Assembly (NCBI RefSeq): GCF_012070565.1
Contig: NZ_JAAQRO010000029.1
Coordinates: 1-64,000 of the forward strand
DNA: 64,000 nt
Reading direction: 5' to 3'
Source: Anaerosporobacter faecicola
GTDB taxonomy: Bacteria > Bacillota > Clostridia > Lachnospirales > Lachnospiraceae
The position numbers and the translations under genes were made by a program. The notes below the pieces were generated by a model, which ran no database searches, was not told the origin of the DNA, and was given only the letters and a program-made list of their open reading frames with translations. Below, piece after piece: positions 9,935-19,312 of the stretch (position 1 is the first letter of the stretch; the number at the start of each line of letters is the position of its first letter).

Positions 9935-11329
9935 CTATTCATTTAAAGTTGTGTGATGTATCCAGTTTCCTTTTAGAATCCTTGGGATAGTGAGCAGTGT
10001 CTTCATCATTTCATCGCTACAGAGAATGATATAGACAAAAACAGGATTTAACTTTAGGACGCCTGCTACGAAGATGCCGACTCCCAATTTAATAACAAAT
10101 AAGGTTAAGACATCAAGTGTGGTACAGTATATCGTATCTCCTGATCCACGAAGGATTCCCGCCATGGTAAGTATGGAAAATGCCTGAAAAAACAGAAGGT
10201 AAGCAGCACCAAACAGCATATTTTGAATCATGGAGGCTGTTTCTGGTGTACAGTTAATGAAGTTTGGAGCAATAGGTCGAAATGCAATAACGGCAACTGC
10301 GACGATGAATCCGAGCACAGCACTGACTTTAATCAAAACACGAGAGATTTCTAACGCTTCCTTTTCTTTTCCTTCTCCAATAATATTCCCCATAACAATA
10401 CCGGTTCCAACTCCAAAACCAATTAGAATAATGCCTGCAAGCTGTTGTACTTGATTAATATAGCTGGATGCGGTTATGGCGCTTTTGCCAAGACGACCAA
10501 TGATTGCAGCTTGGACAGAGATGCCGATTCCCCAACAAACTTCGCTTAATAATACAGGAATGCTGTAACGAACAAGCGTTGACCAATACTTCTTTGTATG
10601 GTGGAAAAGATCCTTTAATGTAAATCGTAATTTCCCTTCTCGTAGATACATATAGCAAACAGTTAAAACACTTTCTAGAATTCGGCTGATTAATGTAGCA
10701 GTGGCTGCTCCTTGAATTTCCAACCGCGGCATACCAAGATGACCAAAAATTAAAACCCAGTTTAGGAATACGTTTAGTATAAAAGAAATGCCATAAATAC
10801 AAGCAGAGATATAGACATTTCCTGTACTGCGCATACTCATTAAGTAAATACCGGTAAAAGCAGAGAACATATAGGAAAATCCCACAATCCGTAGGTATTT
10901 TGCACCGTACTTGATGATTTCAGGTTCATTAGTAAAGATGGACATTGCTGTTTCTGGTTTTAAGAGAACAAAAAGCGAAACAAGTAAGCCAGCAAGTATA
11001 CCAATACGAAGCATTAATCCTAAAATCGCTCGTATTGGTTTTAAATCTTGTTTTCCCCAATACTGTGCGGTTAGTACGATTGAGCCAGAAGCTAGGCCAA
11101 AAAGTACGGTTGTAAAGACGAAATAAGGCTGGTTGGCATAGGATATACCAGATAATTGTTCTTCACTAATACTTCCGATCATTAACGTATCTGTTACGCT
11201 GACTCCAACATTGATTAAATTTTGCAAGGCAATTGGTATAGCAAGCATTATGATACGCATTATATAGTGTCGTAGGGTAGCGGGAGAACAGGTGCTAGTT
11301 GCACGGTGTTCATTATGTAATTGTTTCAT
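9935..11329 (-). CDS. MATE family multidrug/metabolite exporter
   Basis: The 464-residue protein has about twelve hydrophobic segments. Its first segment carries the pattern IPIALQNLINVGVSVTDTLM, typical of the first helix of MATE exporters, and the related pattern recurs in the second half (YSIPVLLSEVCWGIGISVQA). MATE proteins export cationic drugs or metabolites in exchange for Na+ or H+ across the cytoplasmic membrane. Length is normal. GGAGGT on the minus strand lies 8 nt before the ATG at 11329. It is monocistronic, convergent with the small peptide gene and divergent from glpK. Substrate cannot be told from sequence. Confidence 0.9.
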   Translation of the reverse strand: MKQLHNEHRATSTCSPATLRHYIMRIIMLAIPIALQNLINVGVSVTDTLMIGSISEEQLSGISYANQPYFVFTTVLFGLASGSIVLTAQYWGKQDLKPIRAILGLMLRIGILAGLLVSLFVLLKPETAMSIFTNEPEIIKYGAKYLRIVGFSYMFSAFTGIYLMSMRSTGNVYISACIYGISFILNVFLNWVLIFGHLGMPRLEIQGAATATLISRILESVLTVCYMYLREGKLRFTLKDLFHHTKKYWSTLVRYSIPVLLSEVCWGIGISVQAAIIGRLGKSAITASSYINQVQQLAGIILIGFGVGTGIVMGNIIGEGKEKEALEISRVLIKVSAVLGFIVAVAVIAFRPIAPNFINCTPETASMIQNMLFGAAYLLFFQAFSILTMAGILRGSGDTIYCTTLDVLTLFVIKLGVGIFVAGVLKLNPVFVYIILCSDEMMKTLLTIPRILKGNWIHHTTLNE

Positions 11330-11580
11330 AAAGTAGTACCTCCAAGTAGCCCAGTTTGGGCGGGTTTATTTTTATTAGGGACATATTGTTTGAAACGATA
11401 AGTCCGCATAATAAGTAATTTTAAGTTTAAACAGTATTAATTTATGTTTCGTCGTATCTACTGTATATCATGGAAATGGATGACGTCAAGAAGAAAACAG
11501 AGCATATGTATTATTTCGTTTTCAGTGGTATACTACCTACAAGTATGATAATTTGTTACGAGTTGTGTAATCATAGGAAT
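11330..11580. other. Divergent intergenic region between the MATE gene and glpK
   Basis: The region between the two divergent genes is AT-rich and holds no gene. I found no convincing catabolite-responsive (cre) element and no glycerol antiterminator-like structure next to glpK, although both are common controls of glpK in Firmicutes. Confidence 0.35.
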
Positions 11581-11610
11581 TTGACATTTTAATCATAATT
11601 GTTATATCAT
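11581..11610 (+). promoter_or_regulatory. Probable glpK promoter
   Basis: TTGACA (11581-11586) and TATCAT (11605-11610) are separated by 18 nt, about 95 nt upstream of the glpK start. The -35 box is perfect and the -10 box has five of six consensus bases. Confidence 0.55.
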
Positions 11611-11681
11611 TTTGTATAGAGATGCACCGTATCGGTCAAAGTAATAATTTGCAGTGGGTCTATAGTACAAAAACAGTATAG

Positions 11682-13190
<1,509 letters not shown>

Positions 13191-13196
13191 AGAAAA

Positions 13197-13250
13197 GACA
13201 GTTCAAATTGGGTATGGACTCTAATGACCAATTTAGAACTGTCTTTTTTC
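13197..13250 (+). terminator. glpK terminator
   Basis: GACAGTTC (13197-13204) with AAATTGG pairs to CCAATTT and GAACTGTC, followed directly by TTTTTT. It is a long, near-perfect intrinsic terminator just after the glpK stop codon. Confidence 0.9.
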
Positions 13251-13318
13251 TTTAATCGCTTTTTGTATAATTCGACGCCACTTTTTTTTGCACACGAAAA
13301 CAATCTGGCGCGACCATG

Positions 13319-14173
13319 TTAAAGTATTTTCTCAAGAACAAGCGCATCTCTTGTCTGATGGTTACTTAAGGTTGTTTGACTGCACTTTATCCTATGAAAT
13401 CCAAGATGTTCCCAGAATGGAAGACTCTCTTCGTTTCCGTCAATACAAGCTAGTTGGATCTTCTTGATCTGGTTTTCTTTAGAAGCACGTTCAAAGACAC
13501 GCATAAGATAGGAACCAATTCCCTTGCGTTTGTAGTCACCATGGATCATAAAAAAACCGATCCAGACACAGTCTAGCATATTGCTGTGCTCATAGTCATA
13601 ACCTACCAGATAGTCCATCAATGCAATTAGATTAGTTCCTTCATAGATTCCAAAGTAGAACTTCTGCTTTATAGGAAAACCGTTGGGTACAGCTGTTAAG
13701 TCAGACAGACTTTCTTCCATTGTGATTGGGTGATCCTGAATCTGAGAAAAGTAATAAGGATTGGAGGTGTGGAGTGCATGGATATCCTCTTTTTGTCGAT
13801 TGGTCAGACGAATGAGTCGGTATTCTGGCAGTAAAAGTTTGAAACCGTTGAATACATCAAACGGATCAAAGGAATCATCAAGTCCAAGGTCTTTTGGAGA
13901 AGGTTGTTTCTCTTCTTTAGTGTAATGTGAGCCATCTTTAGAACGACTAAGAAAACAGTTGTTATATAATTCTCTTCGTAGTGTACAGGCATCCGAATAG
14001 GTGTGCCATTGGTCGATCAATTCATTCATTTCCTTTTCTGTGTAAACCTTATTGTTTGAAATCTTTGAAGCAAGATAAAGGAGAGCCATCTTTTGTGTCT
14101 TTTTCTTTGCAGGGAATTGGGTTAGGCGTCCTTGTGCATCAAGAAAATTCTTGATTTCATATTGTAAGTTCAT
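13319..14173 (-). CDS. DUF2087 domain fused to a GNAT acetyltransferase
   Basis: The first 90 or so of 284 residues match the DUF2087 pattern: FLDAQGRLTQFPAKKKTQKM, YTEKEMNELIDQWH and ATLRREL-like TLRRELYNNCFLSR, a winged-helix-like domain often attached to regulators. Residues from about 125 onward form a GNAT fold, with the acetyl-CoA loop HGDYKRKGIGSYLM and the late FWEHLGFHRI motif. The protein thus joins a likely DNA- or RNA-binding module to an N-acetyltransferase. Substrate is unknown. The gene stands alone, and alternating AACAAAC/GTTTGTT half-sites lie upstream (14307-14361), possible operators. Confidence 0.85.
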   Translation of the reverse strand: MNLQYEIKNFLDAQGRLTQFPAKKKTQKMALLYLASKISNNKVYTEKEMNELIDQWHTYSDACTLRRELYNNCFLSRSKDGSHYTKEEKQPSPKDLGLDDSFDPFDVFNGFKLLLPEYRLIRLTNRQKEDIHALHTSNPYYFSQIQDHPITMEESLSDLTAVPNGFPIKQKFYFGIYEGTNLIALMDYLVGYDYEHSNMLDCVWIGFFMIHGDYKRKGIGSYLMRVFERASKENQIKKIQLACIDGNEESLPFWEHLGFHRIKCSQTTLSNHQTRDALVLEKIL

Positions 14174-14306
14174 AAAGTCATCTCTTCCTTTCTTGAATTT
14201 GTAAATGGTTTTATGTGGTTAAAAAATAATGTGTGCTTACTGAAACGGTAATAGAAAGCCTATTAATATGTATCTTATGTACGGACTCCAATGCGATCTC
14301 TTCAAG

Positions 14307-14361
14307 AACAAACAATAATGGATTATAGTTTGTTATAGAACAAACAGATATAATGTTTGTT
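14307..14361. promoter_or_regulatory. Four alternating GTTTGTT half-sites, possible operator
   Basis: AACAAAC occurs at 14307-14313 and 14339-14345, and its complement GTTTGTT at 14328-14334 and 14355-14361. The four sites alternate within 55 bp, with a TATAAT between the last pair. They lie about 135-190 bp upstream of the DUF2087-GNAT gene. The arrangement looks like a two-dimer binding site; the protein that binds is unknown. The rest of 14174-14644 holds only an AT-rich tract with AATAAAGAAA repeats (14485-14520) and no convincing gene. Confidence 0.45.
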
Positions 14362-14578
14362 TATGATTATTATACAAAGTAGCATGATCAATGTCAAGAA
14401 ACTATTTTCCATTTTGTTTTCAGCTATAGATACTGTCGATTGTTTAATTAGGAGTATAGTTAAGAAAATAATGAAACAATTATTAAAGAAAATAATAAAG
14501 AAAATAATAAAGAAAAAACTACATACATTGCGTAAATTTCCAATGTGCTAAGTTTGGGCGTAATAAATATAGAAAATA

Positions 14579-14618
14579 AAACGGATACACAATAAGTTAC
14601 TCTATTGCGTATCCGTAT
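14579..14618 (-). terminator. Terminator of the HAD phosphatase gene
   Basis: ACGGATACACAAT pairs with ATTGCGTATCCGT with one G-T pair. On the minus strand the stem is followed by TTTTATTTT. It lies just after the stop codon of the minus-strand gene at 14645. Confidence 0.8.
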
Positions 14619-14644
14619 GTGTTTTTATGAAGTTTAATATGGTT

Positions 14645-15436
14645 CTATTGTTCAAGTTCTTCAAGTAGGGAGCGAAGTACCTCTTCCACAGAGTGTGTTG
14701 TATATGGTGTGAGCGCCTTGATCTCTTCATTTGCTCCAGACATCGCATATCCATAACCGGCAGTGGTTAACATCTCGATGTCATTAAAATTATCACCAAA
14801 AGCCATGGTTTCTTTTGTTGATATATGCAAATGGTCACATAATGCTTGTAAAGCATTACCTTTGTTAGTTTGCGGATGCATAAAGTCAAGCCATTCAAAA
14901 CCGGAAAAAGTAGCGCTAAGTTGGGAACTCCATTTATTCATAAAATAAGGGCCTGAATTTTTGGCAATTCCTATCTGCTCGAATGCAGATATTTTGTAAA
15001 ATGGTTCTTTCACTTCATGAAAATCTTTTACCACCGTAACGTTATTATGTACAATGTGTTCTAAGAAATAAGCAAAAGCAGGATTCTTTGGTTGAACATA
15101 CGAGGTGGACTGCCCAGAGAGAAGAATCTCGCAATCCCCTTTCTGGTATATGTCTTCCATGATCTGAAGCCCAAGTTCTCGGTCAATATTTGACTTAGAT
15201 AGAATCGTATCCTGATATATAACCAAAGCACCATTTTCACATATATATGCAATCTTATCCTTCACAGGTTCGAATAGACGTTTAAGGTTTGGGTACTGTC
15301 GTCCACTTGCAGCAGCAAATAGGATTCCATGGTCTGCTAAACGTTCAATATATGTAATGATTTCATTGCCCAGACTTTGGGCGCCATTATGTAGTAGGGT
15401 ACCATCTAGATCACTTGCAATTAATTTAATCGTCAT
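14645..15436 (-). CDS. Cof-type HAD-superfamily phosphatase
   Basis: The 263-residue protein has the HAD catalytic motif I near the N-terminus (SDLDGTLL, nucleophile Asp9), motif II in AAASGR (about residue 60), and the C-terminal motif AFGDNFNDIEML typical of Cof/YwpJ type IIB hydrolases. These enzymes dephosphorylate sugar phosphates or cofactors such as FMN and PLP in the cytoplasm. Length is normal. It is a single gene with its own terminator. The exact substrate cannot be predicted. Confidence 0.9.
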   Translation of the reverse strand: MTIKLIASDLDGTLLHNGAQSLGNEIITYIERLADHGILFAAASGRQYPNLKRLFEPVKDKIAYICENGALVIYQDTILSKSNIDRELGLQIMEDIYQKGDCEILLSGQSTSYVQPKNPAFAYFLEHIVHNNVTVVKDFHEVKEPFYKISAFEQIGIAKNSGPYFMNKWSSQLSATFSGFEWLDFMHPQTNKGNALQALCDHLHISTKETMAFGDNFNDIEMLTTAGYGYAMSGANEEIKALTPYTTHSVEEVLRSLLEELEQ

Positions 15437-15662
15437 ATGTATTGTTTGCTATCACCTGCTATTATAAAGGTGATAGGGAACTCCTTTCCTGTATCATTAG
15501 CTAGTCGAATAAGGCAAATCCTAGTAGTATTCTGTATTTTATCATACATTCTTTCGGATTCCTAGTAGAACATAATTAGAATCCCTCTATTTTGTAAAAT
15601 CAGCTGTAGTGTAGAATAAGAGCAGGAGAAGAATACTGTATGACAATTGTAACATTTATAAA

Positions 15663-15699
15663 ATACTATATTGCAATGTAGAATAGTATGTGCTATTAT
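15663..15699 (+). promoter_or_regulatory. padR promoter with inverted-repeat operator candidate
   Basis: TTGCAA (15671-15676), a 17-nt spacer and TATTAT (15694-15699) make a promoter. ATACTAT (15663-15669) and ATAGTAT (15683-15689) form a 7-bp inverted repeat that brackets the -35 box. PadR repressors often autoregulate through such repeats. Between 15437 and 15662 nothing else is seen. Confidence 0.5.
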
Positions 15700-15747
15700 A
15701 TAGTCAATTCAAGATTAGATTATTCGAAGAAAGAAGGGAGGAAGAGA

Positions 15748-16056
15748 ATGAATCCACAGTTTAAGAAGGGTGCGTTAGAGTTATGTGTATTGTCAAAATT
15801 GTTGGGAAATGATTGTTATGGATATGAATTAACAGAAGCCATATCAGAAAAAATGGTGATTGCGACAGGAACCCTATACTTGGTTTTAAAACGATTAAAG
15901 GACGAGAATTATGTAGAGACATATCTGGTAGAATCAGATGAGGGACCAGCAAGAAAATACTATCATCTCACAGAAAAAGGAATCACCTATCAAGGTGCAT
16001 TAAAACAAGAATGGTTAGAATTTGTTCAGGCAGTTGATCATTTTATACAGGCATAA
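15748..16056 (+). CDS. PadR-family transcriptional regulator
   Basis: This 102-residue protein is a minimal PadR winged helix: FKKGALELCVLSKLLGNDCYGYELTEAIS, then GTLYLVLKRLKDENYVET and ARKYYHLTEKG. PadR proteins are ligand-responsive repressors, often controlling neighbouring membrane-stress or efflux genes. I chose the ATG at 15748 because AGGGAGG lies immediately upstream; upstream in-frame codons lie inside the promoter. It is followed after 80 nt by a DUF1700/DUF4097 gene, the usual partner of small PadR regulators in Firmicutes. Confidence 0.92.
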   Translation: MNPQFKKGALELCVLSKLLGNDCYGYELTEAISEKMVIATGTLYLVLKRLKDENYVETYLVESDEGPARKYYHLTEKGITYQGALKQEWLEFVQAVDHFIQA

Positions 16057-16136
16057 AATTGAGTATGTACCATTACCAATGAAGAGCGAGGCAACAAAGT
16101 CTTACAAAACTAAAATTAGAAAGGGAGTATAGAATA

Positions 16137-17303
16137 ATGAATAAAGAGAGATATTTATCAGAAATCAAGAAGGCATTAGTAGATGCAAGTGTTGACCAGG
16201 GAATTATAGAAGAAGTAATAAGCGATTATGAAGAACATTTTCGTATGGGGATGAAGAACGGTAAAATAGAAGAAGAAATTTGCGAAGAGTTGGGATCCAT
16301 AGAAGAAATTGTGGCGGAGATTCGTGGTATGGAAGGCAATAACAAACCAAATGAGAAGAAAGAAGAAAAGTATTCTTTAGTTGCAGAGGAATTGCAGAAT
16401 GAACAGAAACAACAAGAAGCGGGAAATACTTCTATGGGAAATGCTCCATTTACAAAGGTTCAAGTAGAAGGTGTTTGTGCAGATGTCCAAGTGTTCCACG
16501 GACCAGAGTTTCAAGTAAACTATATGAATAATGGAAGCGAAAAGGATAAATTGGCATATCAATTCTATCATTATCAAGAGGGAGACACCATGTATGTTGG
16601 AGTAAAAGAGAATTTTACGAAGATGTTGTTCCGCATCTTCCATACAACAAACATTCGTCTGGATATACAAATGCCTGATTTTGTAGAAGATTTGAAAGTA
16701 AAATTAGTAAGTGGTGATTGTCGTCTTGAGGGAGTACAATTACAAAAACTTGCTGTCAATACTGCAAGTGGAGACATTACGATGAACCAAGTATCCGCAA
16801 TTGATGGAGAAATTCATTCTAGCAGTGGAGATCTACGAGTGGATAGCAGTAGGATTAGTCACCTTTATGCAAAATCCAGCAGTGGAGATGTAACTGCTAT
16901 GTATGTAACAGGTAATGTACTTCGTTGTAACAGCAGCAGTGGTGATTTGGGAATCGATGGCGGTACGATTGATAGAATAGAAGCACATACAAGCAGCGGA
17001 GATGTGAAATGCTCTGCTTTAGCAAAAGATTACTTTATGAAGAGTGTAAGTGGAGATGTGGTGATTCATATGATGGGCGATGGGCAGGCAACCTTTGAGT
17101 CGGTAAGTGGAGATGTTGAAATCCTATTGAACAACCAGAAAAATGGATTTATCTTAAATGCGAATACAGTATCTGGTGATGTGAACTTGAATTATGGTGG
17201 TATGTATCAATCTGATTGCAAGAGTGGACATTACACATTTGGAAACCAAGGTGCGACAATTAATGCAAAGACGGTTTCTGGTGACATTGATTTGAAAGGA
17301 TAA
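16137..17303 (+). CDS. DUF1700 / DUF4097 beta-helix-like protein
   Basis: The first 65 or so residues (MNKERYLSEIKKAL, EEVISDYEEHFRMGM, EEICEELGSIEEIVAEI) match DUF1700, a small helical HAAS-type domain. From about residue 100 the protein is a DUF4097-type repeat: the tripeptide SGD recurs about ten times (LVSGDC, ASGDI, SSSGDL, SVSGDV, TVSGDI) at about 15-20 residue spacing, as expected for a right-handed beta-helix or solenoid. No transmembrane segment is evident in the 388 residues. It follows padR in an apparent operon, so PadR probably controls it. Function in envelope stress is inferred from context. Confidence 0.85.
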   Translation: MNKERYLSEIKKALVDASVDQGIIEEVISDYEEHFRMGMKNGKIEEEICEELGSIEEIVAEIRGMEGNNKPNEKKEEKYSLVAEELQNEQKQQEAGNTSMGNAPFTKVQVEGVCADVQVFHGPEFQVNYMNNGSEKDKLAYQFYHYQEGDTMYVGVKENFTKMLFRIFHTTNIRLDIQMPDFVEDLKVKLVSGDCRLEGVQLQKLAVNTASGDITMNQVSAIDGEIHSSSGDLRVDSSRISHLYAKSSSGDVTAMYVTGNVLRCNSSSGDLGIDGGTIDRIEAHTSSGDVKCSALAKDYFMKSVSGDVVIHMMGDGQATFESVSGDVEILLNNQKNGFILNANTVSGDVNLNYGGMYQSDCKSGHYTFGNQGATINAKTVSGDIDLKG

Positions 17304-17391
17304 AGAAAATAGAACCTAAGAAAATAGGTTGACGAATTATGTATAATAGAGTATGATAAATTAGTAAAAAGAAAACAAACATATTATTATT

Positions 17392-17492
17392 TCTCTTATT
17401 CAGAGTGACGGAGAGTAAAGGCTCTATGAAGTCACGGCAACCCCAAAATTGGAAGGTGCCAACCTGAGCGAGTAAAATCGAACAATAAGAGG
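17392..17492 (+). ncRNA. SAM-I riboswitch (S-box)
   Basis: P1 is formed by CTCTTATT (17393-17400) and AATAAGAG (17484-17491). Between them are the characteristic S-box segments: AGAGTGACGGAGAG, CTCTATGAAGTCACGGCAAC and GGAAGGTGCCAACCTGAGCGA. This aptamer binds S-adenosylmethionine and represses the downstream gene, here metK, which makes SAM. A terminator follows 20 nt later. Confidence 0.95.
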
Positions 17493-17512
17493 ATTTGATG
17501 AATATAGAATCA

Positions 17513-17537
17513 AGTCCACTTATGTGGACTTTTTTTA
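17513..17537 (+). terminator. SAM riboswitch expression-platform terminator
   Basis: AGTCCAC (17513-17519) pairs with GTGGACT (17524-17530), loop TTAT, and is followed by TTTTTT. It lies between the aptamer and metK, fitting SAM-dependent premature termination. Confidence 0.9.
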
Positions 17538-17553
17538 TGTCATTTAGTAACTG

Positions 17554-17593
17554 TTTAGAGTTAACATATAGTGTTTCCTAGATTAACTCTAAA
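17554..17593 (+). other. Second leader hairpin upstream of metK
   Basis: TTTAGAGTTAA (17554-17564) pairs perfectly with TTAACTCTAAA (17583-17593), with no T-run after it. It lies in the 240-nt stretch between the riboswitch terminator and metK, longer than usual. The rest of this stretch holds no gene. Confidence 0.5.
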
Positions 17594-17778
17594 GGGTTCA
17601 TTATTTAAGACAGGATAAATGGAATGTTGTATGGACATGCTAATGTACAAGCCAATATTTCAAAACACGTATATAGAAGACATAAAGAAAGTGTACAACG
17701 AATGGGAATAATAATTATACAAATGGGTCCCTGGGTATGAGAAATCATACAACAAGGATAACAGGAAGGATCGAGAGA

Positions 17779-18966
17779 ATGGAAAAATTATTATTTACTT
17801 CAGAATCGGTTACAGAAGGACATCCAGACAAAATCTGTGACCAAATTTCAGACGCAGTTTTAGATGCGTTATTAGCACAAGACCCAATGAGCCGTGTTGC
17901 TTGTGAAACTGCTATTACAACAGGTCTTGTATTAGTTATGGGTGAGGTTACAACACAAGGATATGTAGATATTCAAAAAATCGTACGTGATACGATTCGT
18001 GAAATCGGTTATGATGCATCAGAAAAAGGCTTTGATGCCAATACTTGTGGTGTAATCGTTGCATTAGATGAGCAATCTTCTGATATTGCCATGGGTGTAA
18101 ATCGTGCATTAGAAGCAAAAGAAAACAAGATGTCAGATGAAGAGATCGAGGCAATTGGTGCTGGTGATCAAGGTATGATGTTTGGATATGCGACAAATGA
18201 AACAGAAGAATATATGCCATATCCTATCTACTTGGCACAAAAATTAGCTCGTCAGTTAACAAAAGTAAGAAAAGACGGTACCTTACCTTACCTTCGTCCA
18301 GATGGTAAGACACAAGTAACGGTCGAATATGATGAGGCTGGAAAACCAATTCATTTGAATGCCGTTGTATGCTCTACACAACATGCAGCAGAAGTATCAC
18401 AGGAACAGATTCACGAAGATATCAAAAAATATGTATTTGATCCAATCTTACCAAAAGAATTAGTTGATGAGAGAACAAACTTCTTTATCAATCCAACAGG
18501 ACGTTTCGTTATCGGTGGACCAAACGGAGACAGTGGATTAACAGGACGTAAGATCATCGTAGATACTTACGGTGGATATGCACGTCACGGCGGTGGTGCA
18601 TTCTCAGGAAAAGACTGTACAAAGGTTGACCGTTCTGCAGCATATGCAGCACGTTACGTTGCAAAGAATATCGTTGCAGCAGGACTTGCAAGTCGTTGTG
18701 AAATCCAATTATCTTATGCAATTGGTGTTGCACAACCAACATCTGTAATGGTTGATACATTCGGAACAGGTAAGATCAAAGATGATGAGTTAGTGAATAT
18801 CATTCGTGATAATTTTGATCTTCGCCCAGCTGGAATTATTAAGATGCTTGACTTAAGAAGACCAATCTACAAACAAACAGCAGCTTATGGACACTTTGGA
18901 CGTAATGATCTGAACCTTCCATGGGAAAGACTTGATAAGGTTGATGTATTAAAGAAGTATCTATAG
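17779..18966 (+). CDS. metK: S-adenosylmethionine synthetase
   Basis: MetK makes SAM from methionine and ATP. The 395-residue protein has the N-terminal ATP-binding [14 protein letters not shown], the signature [12 protein letters not shown] (about residue 117) and the P-loop-like [19 protein letters not shown] chose ATG 17779 because AGGAAGGA (17763-17770) lies 8 nt upstream and the family begins here. The preceding SAM-I riboswitch gives feedback by its own product. A terminator follows, so the unit is monocistronic. Confidence 0.97.
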   Translation: MEKLLFTSESVTEGHPDKICDQISDAVLDALLAQDPMSRVACETAITTGLVLVMGEVTTQGYVDIQKIVRDTIREIGYDASEKGFDANTCGVIVALDEQSSDIAMGVNRALEAKENKMSDEEIEAIGAGDQGMMFGYATNETEEYMPYPIYLAQKLARQLTKVRKDGTLPYLRPDGKTQVTVEYDEAGKPIHLNAVVCSTQHAAEVSQEQIHEDIKKYVFDPILPKELVDERTNFFINPTGRFVIGGPNGDSGLTGRKIIVDTYGGYARHGGGAFSGKDCTKVDRSAAYAARYVAKNIVAAGLASRCEIQLSYAIGVAQPTSVMVDTFGTGKIKDDELVNIIRDNFDLRPAGIIKMLDLRRPIYKQTAAYGHFGRNDLNLPWERLDKVDVLKKYL

Positions 18967-19050
18967 GATTTTAATTATGAATGAGGTTTGTCTATATTGA
19001 TCGACGAAATGATACGTGCATCAATAAGAAAAGCTCATTTTATATAAAAA

Positions 19051-19091
19051 CGTTCACAAATTTGTTTCTATGAAATTTGTGAACGTTTTTT
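19051..19091 (+). terminator. metK terminator
   Basis: CGTTCACAAATTT pairs perfectly with AAATTTGTGAACG across a nine-base loop, followed by TTTTTT. It is 85 nt past the metK stop codon. The remaining gap to 19312 holds a TATAAT near 19174 that may belong to the kinase promoter. Confidence 0.92.
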
Positions 19092-19312
19092 GTTTGCGAA
19101 ACAATGGATGCTGTTTTAGAAAAAGTTAAGAAACATACGAAAGAGTTTATGTGTAAAACAAGAAGCACTATGGTATAATGAACATATAAATGACCATGAA
19201 TCGTTAAGTAAACATTTGCTTTGTAGGTTTCTCGGAAAATGCAAGTAATCAGCGTGCAGAAGTGAAACGTGTAGCATTCAAATGAATAAGATAGAAGAAA
19301 GAAGGTGAGAAG

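Noticed and set aside
14357-14551. A 64-residue + strand frame rich in Lys and Ile.
   Set aside because: No good ribosome site, and the Lys/Ile run comes from a simple AATAAAGAAA repeat; composition reflects an AT-rich spacer.
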